The position numbers were made by a program, and so were the translations under genes. 64,000 bases of DNA, taken from positions 1,013,001 to 1,077,000 of the forward strand of contig JAIUJO010000145.1 of NCBI GenBank assembly GCA_023846275.1. The letters run 5' to 3'. The stretch comes from Vanilla planifolia (lineage: Eukaryota > Streptophyta > Magnoliopsida > Asparagales > Orchidaceae). Positions 13,173 through 23,400 of the stretch are shown here, piece by piece. The stretch's first letter is position 1; the number at the start of each line of letters is the position of its first letter. The notes under the pieces were generated by a model that did no database searches, was not told the origin of the DNA, and worked only from the letters and a program-made list of their open reading frames with translations.

Positions 13173-13920
13173 GTTTGATTGGATTGAAATTTCCTTTTGA
13201 TAGATGCAAACAAAGAAGCTATCAACCTATTCAACCTAATTATGATGTTTTAGCTCTAACATGAATCTTGGATGGAGAAAAATGATGCTCAAAGTTATCT
13301 GATAAATACTTCAAAAAAAGACTTGATCCATTGTCTTGAAAGTAGAGAAATGAAACTCATGAAGAAATATAATTTGTTATGGAATTGTAAATTCCCCTTT
13401 TGAATGGTTATTATGCTATATATAACACATACGACTCAAGTGACACAATGACATAACCATCAAGGTTAGTTGGGACCTAAAAAATATCAAACATAACAAT
13501 AACATATCAAAAAAAAACTTTTACAAGATATCTATTTTAGGCAATTAATCATTTGATTAGATGGAGACTACTCAAAATTTCAAATTCCCATTTTCTAGGT
13601 AACCAAACCATAACCCTAAAAGAGTTAAAAGTAAAAGAAGTTGAGCAAAAAGAAAATAATAAGAATAAATCAATGAAAGGATGGCCTTTACACATAATTC
13701 AATAAAGTCTAGCTTTTCATAGGTTTCATACAAAAAGTTGAAAAATAGGAGCAGTCCTTTTATTTATTTGTAACGTTATGAGCCAAATGGAGAAAACTTT
13801 CACATATGATTATATATATATATATATATATATATATCTGTGTGTCTGTGTGTCTATGTGTGTTTGTATGTATGTGTATTTGTGTTTGGGGAGAGGATTC
13901 ACATAAAAACCTATCTCAAT
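13173..13920 (+). other. relic of the rpoC1 group II intron
   Basis: The rpoC1 coding match stops after ...ENLLYNY and resumes at FAYNITKKPTFL, exactly where the plastid rpoC1 intron lies in many seed plants. The first intron bases read GTTTGATTGG, a decayed form of the group II GUGYG start. At 13,778-13,814 the sequence GAGCCAAATGGAGAAAACTTTCA resembles the conserved domain V hairpin (plastid form GAGCCGTATGAGGTGAAAAT). Length is about 750 bases, normal for this intron. The domain V stem is no longer perfect and a microsatellite lies immediately 3' of it, so splicing is not expected. Exact ends are inferred from the exon matches. Confidence 0.85.
13810..13888. repeat. (TA)n-(TG)n compound microsatellite
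   Basis: About 13 TA units run into a TG-rich stretch with CTG, TATG and TTTG variants. It lies inside the relic rpoC1 intron, between the domain V-like sequence and the 3' splice end, where plastid introns have no such repeat. It therefore grew after the DNA reached the nucleus. Confidence 0.93.
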
Positions 13921-15464
13921 TTGTTTGCCTACAACATAACTAAAAAGCCTACTTTCTTATGATTATGAGATTTATTCCAATAACAAATTCAATCATACAA
14001 TTAGAACATCCCACTTTTTCTGCAAGTCAAATTTTGAAGAAAATTTGAAATATAGAAATCGGAATGGGGTCAAGTGTAATTAGACAGCAATCAACATATT
14101 TGGATTAGCAAATTGTTATAAATAATTCAATAGTAAAATGGATGTAATTAATAAGCAAAAAAAACTTGTCAGAAATGAATATGAATAAGAAGATAAAAAA
14201 AAGATGATGAAAGAATTTTTTTTTGCTACTTTCTTTGATTTAGATAAATATTTTATTCAATAAATATTAAACTAAAATAAATGGTTTTGTGCCCATAAGA
14301 AATTTTCCCTTCTATGTTTAAGCTAATCATTCAAACAAATAGGGGGAAATGAATGAGATTGAACCTTAAGGAACAATGTAGAAGTGTAATCTATCAAAAC
14401 AATACTCTTATTGATGTATTAGTTACATGTAGATTTACTCCTAGGGAATTTTTAATATGTTAGGGGAGAATGGTATAAGTAGCCAGGGATAGAAGTTATT
14501 TTTTGAAATAATTTAAGGTAAAGATGGAAGACTAGATGACATTGCTTGGTAAATAGGTAGATTCATTCTACCATTGTTATGGATACTTTTCTTTCATTAC
14601 ATCAATTTGTATTACTTCTAAAAGTAGTAATAGAGTTTTTCCAAATATTTCTAATTCATGGTTTAATCTGACATGTTTCTGCTAAAATAGCTATTGCTAA
14701 AAGAAAAATTCAACAAAAAGAACAAATTGAATGGGAAATACATTGTCAACTTATGTAGATGTGTCTTGTATTGTTGAATAGAGTAAGCACCCAACATATA
14801 CTAGGCATATAGTCATTCCAACCCATTTAAGTGGAGGGGCATGCTTTACTTTTACACTCATTAGTTTGTATGGGCTTGAATGTAGACATTAATAGGGAAA
14901 AAATTGATGTTTATGTACTTTACCTTTGCAAGCTAGAGCAGAAGATCGTTTACATTTGTTCTCTAACATGATTCCCTTTTCTCTAACAATTGGGGATCTT
15001 GTTCAAGTACCAACTCAATATATGCCTATTGACTCCATATATTATTAATTAGGAATCCTTAAGTTATTTGTACTAAATGTTATAGTCAATATATGTGAGC
15101 TGTACAAATGATAAGAGTGACATAGTTTATAATAAGGACTTACAATTATACAAATAAGAAAGAGCCATAGTTTTCTAGTTCTTATGTTGCACTTGGAGCT
15201 TATCAACAAAAATGAATCCATTTGGACAATCATTTCTGGCTATTGTAGAGACTAGATCAATGCATATTTAGCTTGAGAAAAGTTCCAATGAACTGGTAGA
15301 TGAACCTTTTGTAATCATAATAAAATTTACACACACTATCAATAGTAATAGGTATCAATGAGAATCTTGTATTATAAACATATAAATGACTATTGGTAAC
15401 CTTTTTTATTAAGAAATAGATGAAGCAATATATGGTATATGGTTTTTGTCAAACCTACGCATAA

Positions 15465-15647
15465 GCTATCTAACTTAAAAATAAAAAACTACAAAGAATG
15501 TATTAAATGATTTTGTATTCATGATGCTTACACTTGTTGGAATTTGCATTTCCTTTTTAGTTTTGTGAGAGCAAAAATTAAGGAATTTTTTGAATCATTA
15601 TCCTAATCTCATTATTGAATCTAACTTAGTGTAATAGGGAGGTCATT
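15465..15647 (+). other. rpoC1-rpoC2 plastid spacer relic
   Basis: About 180 bases between the rpoC1 terminal TAA and the rpoC2 start ATG, a length typical of this plastid spacer. No independent feature was seen in it. Confidence 0.7.
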
Positions 15648-17390
15648 ATGGTAGAGTGGGTAGATTTAGCCTTTAAAAATAAGATCATAGATTGGACTAC
15701 TATGAAAAGACTTGTTAACAGATTAATAGATCATTTTAGAATGGCATATACATCGCTTATCATAGCTCAATTGAAAAATTTAGGTTTCCAATGAGCTACT
15801 GCTACATCATTCCATTAGAGATTGATTATCTCTTTACCATGCCTACAAAGATTTGGTTAGTTCAAAACACTAAACAAAAAGGTTTTATTTTATACCAAAC
15901 TATCATTATAAGAATGTACACATTGTTAATAAGTTATGTCAATATATTGAAAAGTTCATGCTAGAAGTGAATATTAGAGAGGAAAATTATTTCAGTATGT
16001 TTGGATGATTGATCCCTCTAAGCTAGTCCACTTAATATCCTTTTCAAGGGTTAGAGCAAATGCATCTTAAGTACATAAATTGTTAAGTATATGAGGATTA
16101 ATGTTACATCCTCAATGACAAATGATTTTTTTACCCATTCAAAAAATTTACAAGAAGGGCTTTCTTTGATAGAATATATAATTTCTTGTTGTAGAGCTTA
16201 CTAAGGAATTGTATGAACCATGTTATGAACTTTAAATGCTCAATATCTCAGGCATAGACTTGTGGAAGTACTACAATATGTTCTTTGCATAGAACGAATT
16301 GTACTATTCAAAGTATATCCATGAGTCCTTCAAATGGGATAAAAAAGAAAATTTTTGTCTAAACACTAATCAGAAGTATATTAGGAGATAGGACATATAT
16401 TAGTCCATGATGAATTGCTGCTTAAAATCATGATATTGAAACTAAGCTTGTTAATTAATCAATAGCACCCAATACATTTTTATGGCCCCTTTTACTTGCA
16501 AAAAATGTCTATTAGACCTATCAATCATGTTATAATGGATGTCCCACTCATGTGGACCTTGTTGAGTTCGAAGAAGTTGTAAGCTTCATTATGGCTTCTT
16601 CAGTTAGAGAACCATATGCTGAAATAACATTAAGAACTTTTCATACTAGTACAATATTCACAAGTGGTACGATAAAAAATGTAGAAGGTCTCCCTAATGG
16701 AAAATTCAAATTTGATGAGTATTTTGTTCATCCCATGCATAAATGTCATGAATACTATATTTTTATATATTTAGTAAGCTTGTATTAACTAGAGGGTTAA
16801 GATACTCCATATAATGTGAATATTCTAACACAAAGTCATATTTAGATCAAAATGACCAATATGTAGAATTAAAACAAGTGATTACAAAGTTTTATGCCTG
16901 AATGTACTTTTCATTTTAATAGAGTTCAAAAACATATTTTTTCTTAGTTGGAGAAATTAATAGGCTAACTAATGTATAACATGTGCTAGTATATCCATAT
17001 AGTAATATTTAATTATTGTAAAAAACAAGTCATTCATGGAAATTAATAAAAGGTATATACAAATAAACCATAGTGTCATTTTTTTCATAATGATAAAGAT
17101 CACGGGAATACTAATTAATTTTTAGAATAAATATACATCTTTGCTTCCACACTTAATAATATTCAAGCAAGGCATAAAGTTTTTGCATACCTTTGGGAAA
17201 AAAAGATAAGGAAACTCTTGACTACTGAAAACTTGATCAAATCCTATCCGATATTCATAAGAATCCAATAACTTCTTGTATTTGTCATGATAGTTTCACT
17301 ATTCTTCAAGGATAAAGAGAAAAAATTGATAGACAATGGCATTATCAAATGATAGTAGATAATTTTGTGATCATTTCGTGTAGTATTGGA
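15648..17390 (+). pseudogene. rpoC2: plastid rpoC2 5' part, nuclear pseudogene
   Basis: Truncated, decayed copy of the plastid RNA polymerase beta'' subunit gene. It begins at an ATG preceded by GAGGTCATT, and the first 40 codons match well, e.g. [18 protein letters not shown] against plastid MKRLISRLIDHFGMAYTS. Further matches in order: ATATS, YHYKNVH, FSRVRANAS.VHKL (plastid FSGARGNASQVHQL), LPIQ, EYIIS-like, RTDCGT-like, CYNGCPTHVDLVE (plastid CYGRSPTHGDLVE), EITLRTFHTS..FTSGT (plastid QLTLRTFHTGGVFTGGT), QNDQYVE, and KTSHSWKL near 17,025-17,045. A 78-codon open stretch at 16,552-16,788 is simply a surviving piece of this pseudogene. The match fades after about 17,090, with a weak continuation (HDSFTILQ) near 17,290. 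Roughly the N-terminal 500 of about 1,380 codons are represented. Confidence 0.94.
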
Positions 17391-17399
17391 TATTTTATT

Positions 17400-19110
17400 A
17401 TGTTATTGACCCTTAATCATGTTGCTTTGCTTGATGATAACAAACCCTTAGAATTATCAATAAAATTGTTTGAGTGAATTTATAGATTTTAAATAATTAA
17501 TGTTCATGCCTTAGGGAGAATTTAAAAAATAAAAAAATGAGATAAACTTCAATAAAAATCATCTTGATTAGTGTTATAAATAGGAAAAAAATATTTTTTA
17601 AATTTAATTTTAGATATTTCGAGTTTATTTTTATTAGAATATTAAACTTGACTAAATTCATTCATAAAAGTTACAAAAATAATTTTTTTTTTAATGAATT
17701 ATTTTAGAAAATTTTTAGGATTGTAAAAGTGTAGATTTTATCCTGATAGTTCCAATAATTATTTTATTCTTGATAATATTTTTTGAAGTCACTTTTAAAT
17801 AAATTATTACAAAAAAATATGTTTTAATTACAATAATTAACTATTAAAAAATAATATCTTAATTCAAAAAGAAAATAAGAAAAACTTATTTCTAATAAGA
17901 ACAAAAAGTCTCTGGTTAAAGCACATTACCAAAATTTTTTTGACTGCACTTATCATGCCAAGAAAATAACTCCCAAAATTGTTAAACAGTTTTGGGTTGA
18001 TCCATAACTAAAGAATCTTAACATAACTCATTTTTGGAGCAAAGCAAAGGGTAAGCATCCCCGAAGAATATAAAAAATTCGTAATGTAGGACAACTTGCA
18101 TAAAGACATAATAATCCATCATTCATTTAATGTGCATCCAAAATTTATCAAAATTTTACATGATTGTAATCAACATTAACAAAATCATTTCTGTAGTCCA
18201 ATTGCATAATTACATGGTTAAACAATCCTAATGTCATCTATCATTTTAAAAGACTTATCTTAATCAACCTTTCAATCATGCAATTTTGTGATTTGTAAGT
18301 CGAAGTTTTATTCACACGTACGAACTAAATATGGATGTAAAATATCAATTGAAATCAAATGGTGCAAATCAAATCCTAATTTCAAAATAGTTTTTATCTA
18401 ATCATTTCCATCAATTGAGAAGTTTCAAAAATCCAATGTTCTAAGACCTTTCAATAAACTAGCTCTCATGCAACTGCTCTTTTATTAATTATTTCATGCC
18501 ATTGAGGTTTTATTAATTTATAAATTAATATTATATGTTGGACTTTTTACTTAAATTAGTAAAGACTAGTTGGATAGTTTAGCAAGTGTTTTTAGTCATT
18601 AAAAATGCTATAAATAGGTGAATTATTTATCCCAATTGACTGATAAAAGTTTTACAAGATCGGTAGAAAAACATTTCAAATCACAACATACATGCAATTT
18701 GTAGTCAGTGTTCATTGTCGCTTTCTAATGCTGCCTTCTTTACTCATTAAATTAACTATCTCTACTTTCGTCTCAAATAATCTGTGTTCTAAATTGTCTG
18801 TATTTTTAATTGATTTATATAAAAAAATTTATGGCTCATTAAGCCTTCATGAAGCTTAAGATTTTTATTTATATTAATTTTAATTTAATTGTCACAAAAT
18901 TATTTTATTATATTGCTAATTTTTTTTCATTTAAACGTCGTAGTAACTTATTCTTATTATTTAGTTGTGATGATTTAGTTTACTTGTCTTTCGGCAAAAT
19001 GATTTATCATAGTTGTGATTTTATTTAGTTTTTGTATAGGGATGACGTAGAATTCGTTTTAGGTTGAGCTACCCAAAAAGTGTTTGTGTACATTTTATAT
19101 TTTTGTTAAT
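17400..19110 (+). repeat. LTR-like sequence (copia type?)
   Basis: AT-rich sequence beginning near a 'ttgcttgatgataacaaaccc' phrase, of the sort seen near the edge of many plant copia LTRs, with a TATA-like CTATAAATAGG at about 18,608-18,618. A distant partner on the same strand is seen near 33.8 kb: both share a 'tttatttttattagaatattaa' phrase and flanking words at similar spacing. No terminal TG...CA pair or target duplication could be fixed, so this is a tentative call. Ends are approximate, and it abuts the right end of the plastid insertion. Confidence 0.3.
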
Positions 19111-20505
19111 TTTTTATTTTCACAAGTTTTATAAAACTTTGTTATTAAAAGAAGCTTAATGTTTGCAAAATAAAATTAACATTTGCTCGAAATCTCCTTT
19201 AAATATGTGCTTAATTTTATTAACAAAATTGCTTCAAAGAAGTTTCTTTCAATTTTCTCTAAGGATCCAAAACTTTTATTGTTAATAATTCGCCCACTTC
19301 TTGTCAACTCTTCTAAATCACACTACAATTAGAGTAAGAAATTTTCTTTATTTGATAAGAAGAAATTGTTTAGTTGATCCATAATGCGAATTAATATTTT
19401 AGTAAGCCTAGGCAAAGGTAGATGTTAATATAGACCACCACAAACTTTTGACAACTCTTATCATTAAGAAAAGATTAGAAGGACTACTAGTTTAAAATTT
19501 ATTGATAAAGAAATATAAGAATGAATAAAAACTTCATTTAATTTTTCCAATAAAAAAATAGAAGATATTTTTATACAAAAATTACTTAACAAAATAATTC
19601 AAAAAAAAATACAACCTATAATTAAATGGTTGAAATATAAGTATTTTATATTATTGATGTAGGACAGCTTTAAACTTCTACTAGGGTTTACATTATAGCA
19701 TAAAATACTTAAGGTACTTAATAGATGATTAGGGAATACAAAGAGATAGTATGTAATAATTTGAGTTAAGTAGCATGTGTCTTATTTTAGAATTATTCAA
19801 AAATAGGCATTTCAAAGTTATGTAGATTATTAAATTGAGTAGATGGTAACATCATAAGCATTAAATATTAAATCTTATAAAGTAATTTTTGCCATATTCA
19901 ATTTCATATATATAAAGTAGAAATTTTAATACAAACTTTATGTGATGTATTTTAATGAAAAAAATAACCGTAACTATTGTTACTATTTAAAAAATAAAAG
20001 TTTCAAAAAGGGTAAATCTTTTTGGCAATGATGCATTTTAATTTTATAGGAATTAGCATTTGGAGTACCAAAGTGGTAAAAGGGTGACTTTCTAGTGGTT
20101 TTATAATTAGAAAGCTTGGGGTATTAGTGAAAGTAAGAATTTGTTTAGTTATTGACTATTCCAGTAGAAGGTCTATTAATTTTCATTGACATCTCACCTA
20201 TGTAATTTGGTTGTTGACTCTCTTGATGGAAAGTCTCTCACCTTCGATAATTATCTTTGACAATAGAAGATTGAATTTCTTCAACTAAGTTGATTGTACA
20301 AAATATATTCATTAATGTGGAAGAATACAAATAAAATAAATTTATTTAAAAATTTCATAAACCTTATAGTTTTCTGTGCATATCAATTTATAGAGATCTC
20401 AAAGACTCATTTGTAAAAGTTTTTAAAAAAATTTAAAAAATAAAAAGAAAAAAAACTTAATTAAATTAAGAAATTCCAAAACTAATTATGAATTTTGAGC
20501 GATGA
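19110..20505. other. unassigned AT-rich DNA
   Basis: No coding or RNA feature recognised. The sequence around 20,070 ('accaaagtggtaaaagg') has a weak tRNA A-box flavour but no matching B box. Confidence 0.35.
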
Positions 20506-20506
20506 A

Positions 20507-20840
20507 CGACTAGGTGGCACAGTGGTAAGGCCAGCAACACACAATAGAGAAGTTGATCAAAATTTTGGGTAGACATGGGCCAAGCAGAATAGAATTGGTT
20601 GATGAGACTAGTTAGTTAGTGCATGTCTTTGTAGGATGTCATGGGTAACAGATCAATGGGTTCCAGGCATAGGCCAACCAATGTTCTTTTTCAATTGTGT
20701 TCTTGTAGATGAACGAGTTACCTCAGATAGTGAAAGCAGTCGTTGATGGAGTTATTGTTGGCAACTGATAACATCGATAGTGATAGGAAACAAATTCAAT
20801 AAAAAAGTTATATTTTAAGTATTTTTGAAGAAAGTTTGAA
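20507..20840 (+). mobile_element. tRNA-derived SINE-like head
   Basis: TGGCACAGTGG at 20,515-20,525 fits the pol III A box (TRGCNNAGYNGG). AGTTGATCAAA at 20,551-20,561 is a decayed B box (GGTTCGANTCC), and the spacing of about 36 bases is normal for a tRNA-like promoter. The following 250 bases are more GC-balanced than their surroundings. No clear poly(A) or T-rich tail and no target-site duplication were found, so ends are guesses. A second A-box-like phrase (TAGCTTGGTGGTATTAGG) lies at about 20,945. It could be a chance match. Confidence 0.4.
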
Positions 20841-21059
20841 CCAAGTTTTGCACCTGCGGAATTCTAGAAGTGTGATGACAAGGAATGTGTGTTTGTGACC
20901 ATATGTTAGCTTTTTTAGATAATCCTCCCAGGTGAGAGAGAGCATAGCTTGGTGGTATTAGGGTGATGGGCATAGTAATGTTATAATATATGTGATGTGA
21001 TTTATTTTAAGTCATCATAAATAAACTAGAAGTTCTTGATGAGAAGTTTTCCTTCCAAC

Positions 21060-23400
21060 AAACTAAAAATTTTTTAAGTTAATAATTTTTTTTGGAATTG
21101 TCTCATGATGTAAAATTTTCTTCACATTATTCTTACTCCTAAGGTAAATATAGTGATAAGGAAAAATTCACTCAGTATAAGAGAGTCAGGCTTAAATGAG
21201 TCATTAGGTATTAGATATAGAGCCTTTTTAGAGACTAAATCCTTATTATTAATGGTTGGCCTAATCATATACTCTTTTAGAAAATCCAACACATGCATAA
21301 GTTCTAAGTTTTTGAATATTTTTAAAATATCTTTCTTCATGCACTTGTAATTTCTTATAACATATGAGAAGAAACTATTCTCAAGTAACTCCATTGATAA
21401 TATAATCTCTTTAATTAAATTTGCTAAGTTTTTTGAGCATTTACTCTTTTCTTATATCCTTCATTTCATCAATTAAAGTTATTTAGATATTATTGTTAGC
21501 AATAAAGATATTTTAGTAGATAAAGAAGTTTTAAAGTCTATTGGTAAGGGAATAAAATCAATAAAAGATATTGCTTATTACCATGAGCCTATATAATATG
21601 TGATTGGTTTGGTAATGTTGTGGAAATTCTTTACTTATATTCAAGCTCAAATTCTTTATCTTTCTTTATCCATTATCCATTGGCTTAGAATTTTTTATAG
21701 ATTTCTTAGGCTTAAGTGATTAAGGTCTCTTTTAAGGTGGTGTATGTTGTAATGAATTGGTATTTCCTTCATAAATAAAGGAATGCATATTTTTCTTATT
21801 ATTTAATGTCTTGTACATATAAAAAATCCCTTGTCATCTAAAAATAAGACATCCTACTTACATAGGTTTGCCATCATAAAAACCTTGTCATTATAGCTTC
21901 CTAATTTCAATGATACATAAAATATTTCTTAATAGTATGGAGATTTTGTCTATCAATAACACAAAGTCAGAGTTTGCATGTTTCAATAAAGGACATATTT
22001 GTTTATCAATAATCGGAGATATTATATTATTACAACTACTAATGTCAATGATCATCCAAAATGGTTGTTCGTTAATTTTTATGTTGGTGTTAAAGATATT
22101 GGTGCACTTTCAGTCGTCTTGTAATTGTGAGACTATAAGGGTGCATAAAACATGAAATTTTTCATATTAATTAACATCCTCTAAGTTCATAATCATACAT
22201 CTCTATAGATAGTTTGCAGCCATGACCTTTTTCATGACACTAAAAATAAGCATTTCAAAACTTTGTGCGTTAGGTTAAAAAATCGTGAAGAAACGTTGGT
22301 GGTAATGTAGGTTTTGGAGGTTTAGAAACTATGGTAGATGTGGTAGACGAAGTTGGAGTGTGAGTAGTACAGAAATGTGGTGTGGATTTCAAAGGAACTG
22401 GCTTGTCATATCTCTTAAAATAGAATTCTAATTTTTTCAACGTTTCTATCCATGCAATAGGAATTTCTTAAGATAGTAGTATTTCCCAAGTTATGCCCTA
22501 AAAATATGTATTCCCTTAAACATACCATGAAGTAGAAGCAAATACATTCTTGGCCTCATTTATACTACAGCTAGGTTTATAATATTTAAACTTACTAGTG
22601 TTCTTTTCAATGGATCTATCATATTAAAAACACATTTGTTGTTTATCTTTCATTTTCATATTATAGATTATTAGAATAAACATATTTCACAACTAAACCT
22701 TAAGATTTCTTCAAGTTTAGGATAACTCTTCGACATTGTTATTATATTATTGCACTTAGGTTCTGAGGAACTTGTAGGCAAAGCAATGAGATAATCTTAA
22801 CAAACTTGTATTTTGTGCTCACGCATTTGGTGCTAGTCAAACTAGTCATTAATACTAGTATCTCAATTAATATAATCCTTAGGATGAAATTTACCATCGA
22901 AAGATAGGGTATACAATTCCACGTTACGAATATGCTTTGATCATAATGTCTCTTTGGTCTTTCCTCTTTACTGAATATATCTAAATCATCATTTTCATCT
23001 AACACATCAGAAGTTCATTTTCTCTTATACTATCATGATATTTCTTGTGGATAATGTATTCAAATTTATTGGAAGGATTATCATGTCTTTTGTAGTTTCT
23101 ATGTCTTCTAGGGTTTTTACTTTTAAATCATTGGTGTATCTCTTCTTCTCCTATTATCTTTTTTTCTTCTAAGATTTACTTCATATTGTTTGTTTTATAG
23201 GATATGTCCAATCATGTCGATGAGTTGTGTTATTAATTGGGATATTGCTAGTATAGGATCTTAATTTATGTTGTCTTTTATTTTGAACTAATTTTTTACT
23301 TTTATTTACAATGTCGTTAGACCTATCAGATCTTATAGTCATAGATAGGTTTGCCACATAAGGAGATATCAAAGAATAAAATGTGGGAAATTTCTTTCAA
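21060..23400 (-). mobile_element. weak retroelement fossil with retropepsin-like sequence
   Basis: On the minus strand around 21,930-22,100 a stretch reads INIKINEQPFWMIIDISSCNN and continues into IISP, resembling retropepsin sequence of the 'I.IN..PF..LIDTGAS.N.ISP' type found in Ty3/gypsy elements and plant pararetroviruses. Upstream in the same direction (22,240-23,400) are low-complexity basic and proline/threonine-rich traces that could be gag- or coat-like. No reverse transcriptase was recognised nearby, so the family cannot be decided between Ty3/gypsy and Caulimoviridae. Old and broken. Confidence 0.3.

Larger units (their letters stand above)
12743..15464 (+). pseudogene. rpoC1: plastid rpoC1 nuclear pseudogene (full length with intron)
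   Basis: Degenerate copy of the plastid RNA polymerase beta' subunit gene. Exon 1 (12,743 to about 13,172) starts at an ATG and shows YKHQEL, TYHYETNKLEKDRLFCE and KPFKELE-like phrases in plastid order. A relic group II intron follows. Exon 2 (about 13,921 to 15,464) shows ITKKPTFL, VIYQNNTLIDVLVT (plastid VIYRNNTLTDLLTT), LLGK.VD, VLLNR, VEGHALLLHSLVCMGLNVD (plastid VEGRAICLHPLVCKGFNAD), IGDLVQVPTQ, and EIDEAIYG just before the terminal TAA. The catalytic NADFDGDQM motif reads NVDINREKI here, so the Mg-binding aspartates are lost. A segment after EFLIC, corresponding to about 30 plastid codons, is missing. Many stops and frameshifts are present. No nuclear transit peptide is attached, so this is not a functional gene transfer. 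Confidence 0.95.
12300..17390 (+). other. nuclear plastid DNA insertion (NUPT): rpoB-rpoC1-rpoC2
   Basis: A roughly 5.1-kb block of plastid origin, colinear with the plastid RNA polymerase operon: the 3' end of rpoB, complete rpoC1 with its intron, the intergenic spacer, then the 5' part of rpoC2, all on the + strand. Spacing also agrees with plastomes: about 40 bases between the rpoB stop and the rpoC1 start, and about 180 bases between rpoC1 and rpoC2. Many scattered in-frame stops, frameshifts and small gaps affect all three genes, and the flanks are repetitive nuclear-type DNA, so this is an old nuclear copy and not plastid DNA. The left edge is blurred (12,240-12,330). The right edge is firm to about 17,090 and tentative to 17,390. 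The identification rests on long runs of matching residues in the plastid order. Confidence 0.95.

Noticed and set aside
16552-16788. A 78-codon open frame as a small gene
   Set aside because: Its translation aligns with the plastid rpoC2 segment around THGDLVE...LTLRTFHTG and lies within the pseudogene, so it is not independent.
21122-21394. A 90-codon minus-strand frame as part of a pararetrovirus polymerase
   Set aside because: No reverse transcriptase or movement-protein motif is visible, so only the nearby protease-like stretch is kept, at low confidence.
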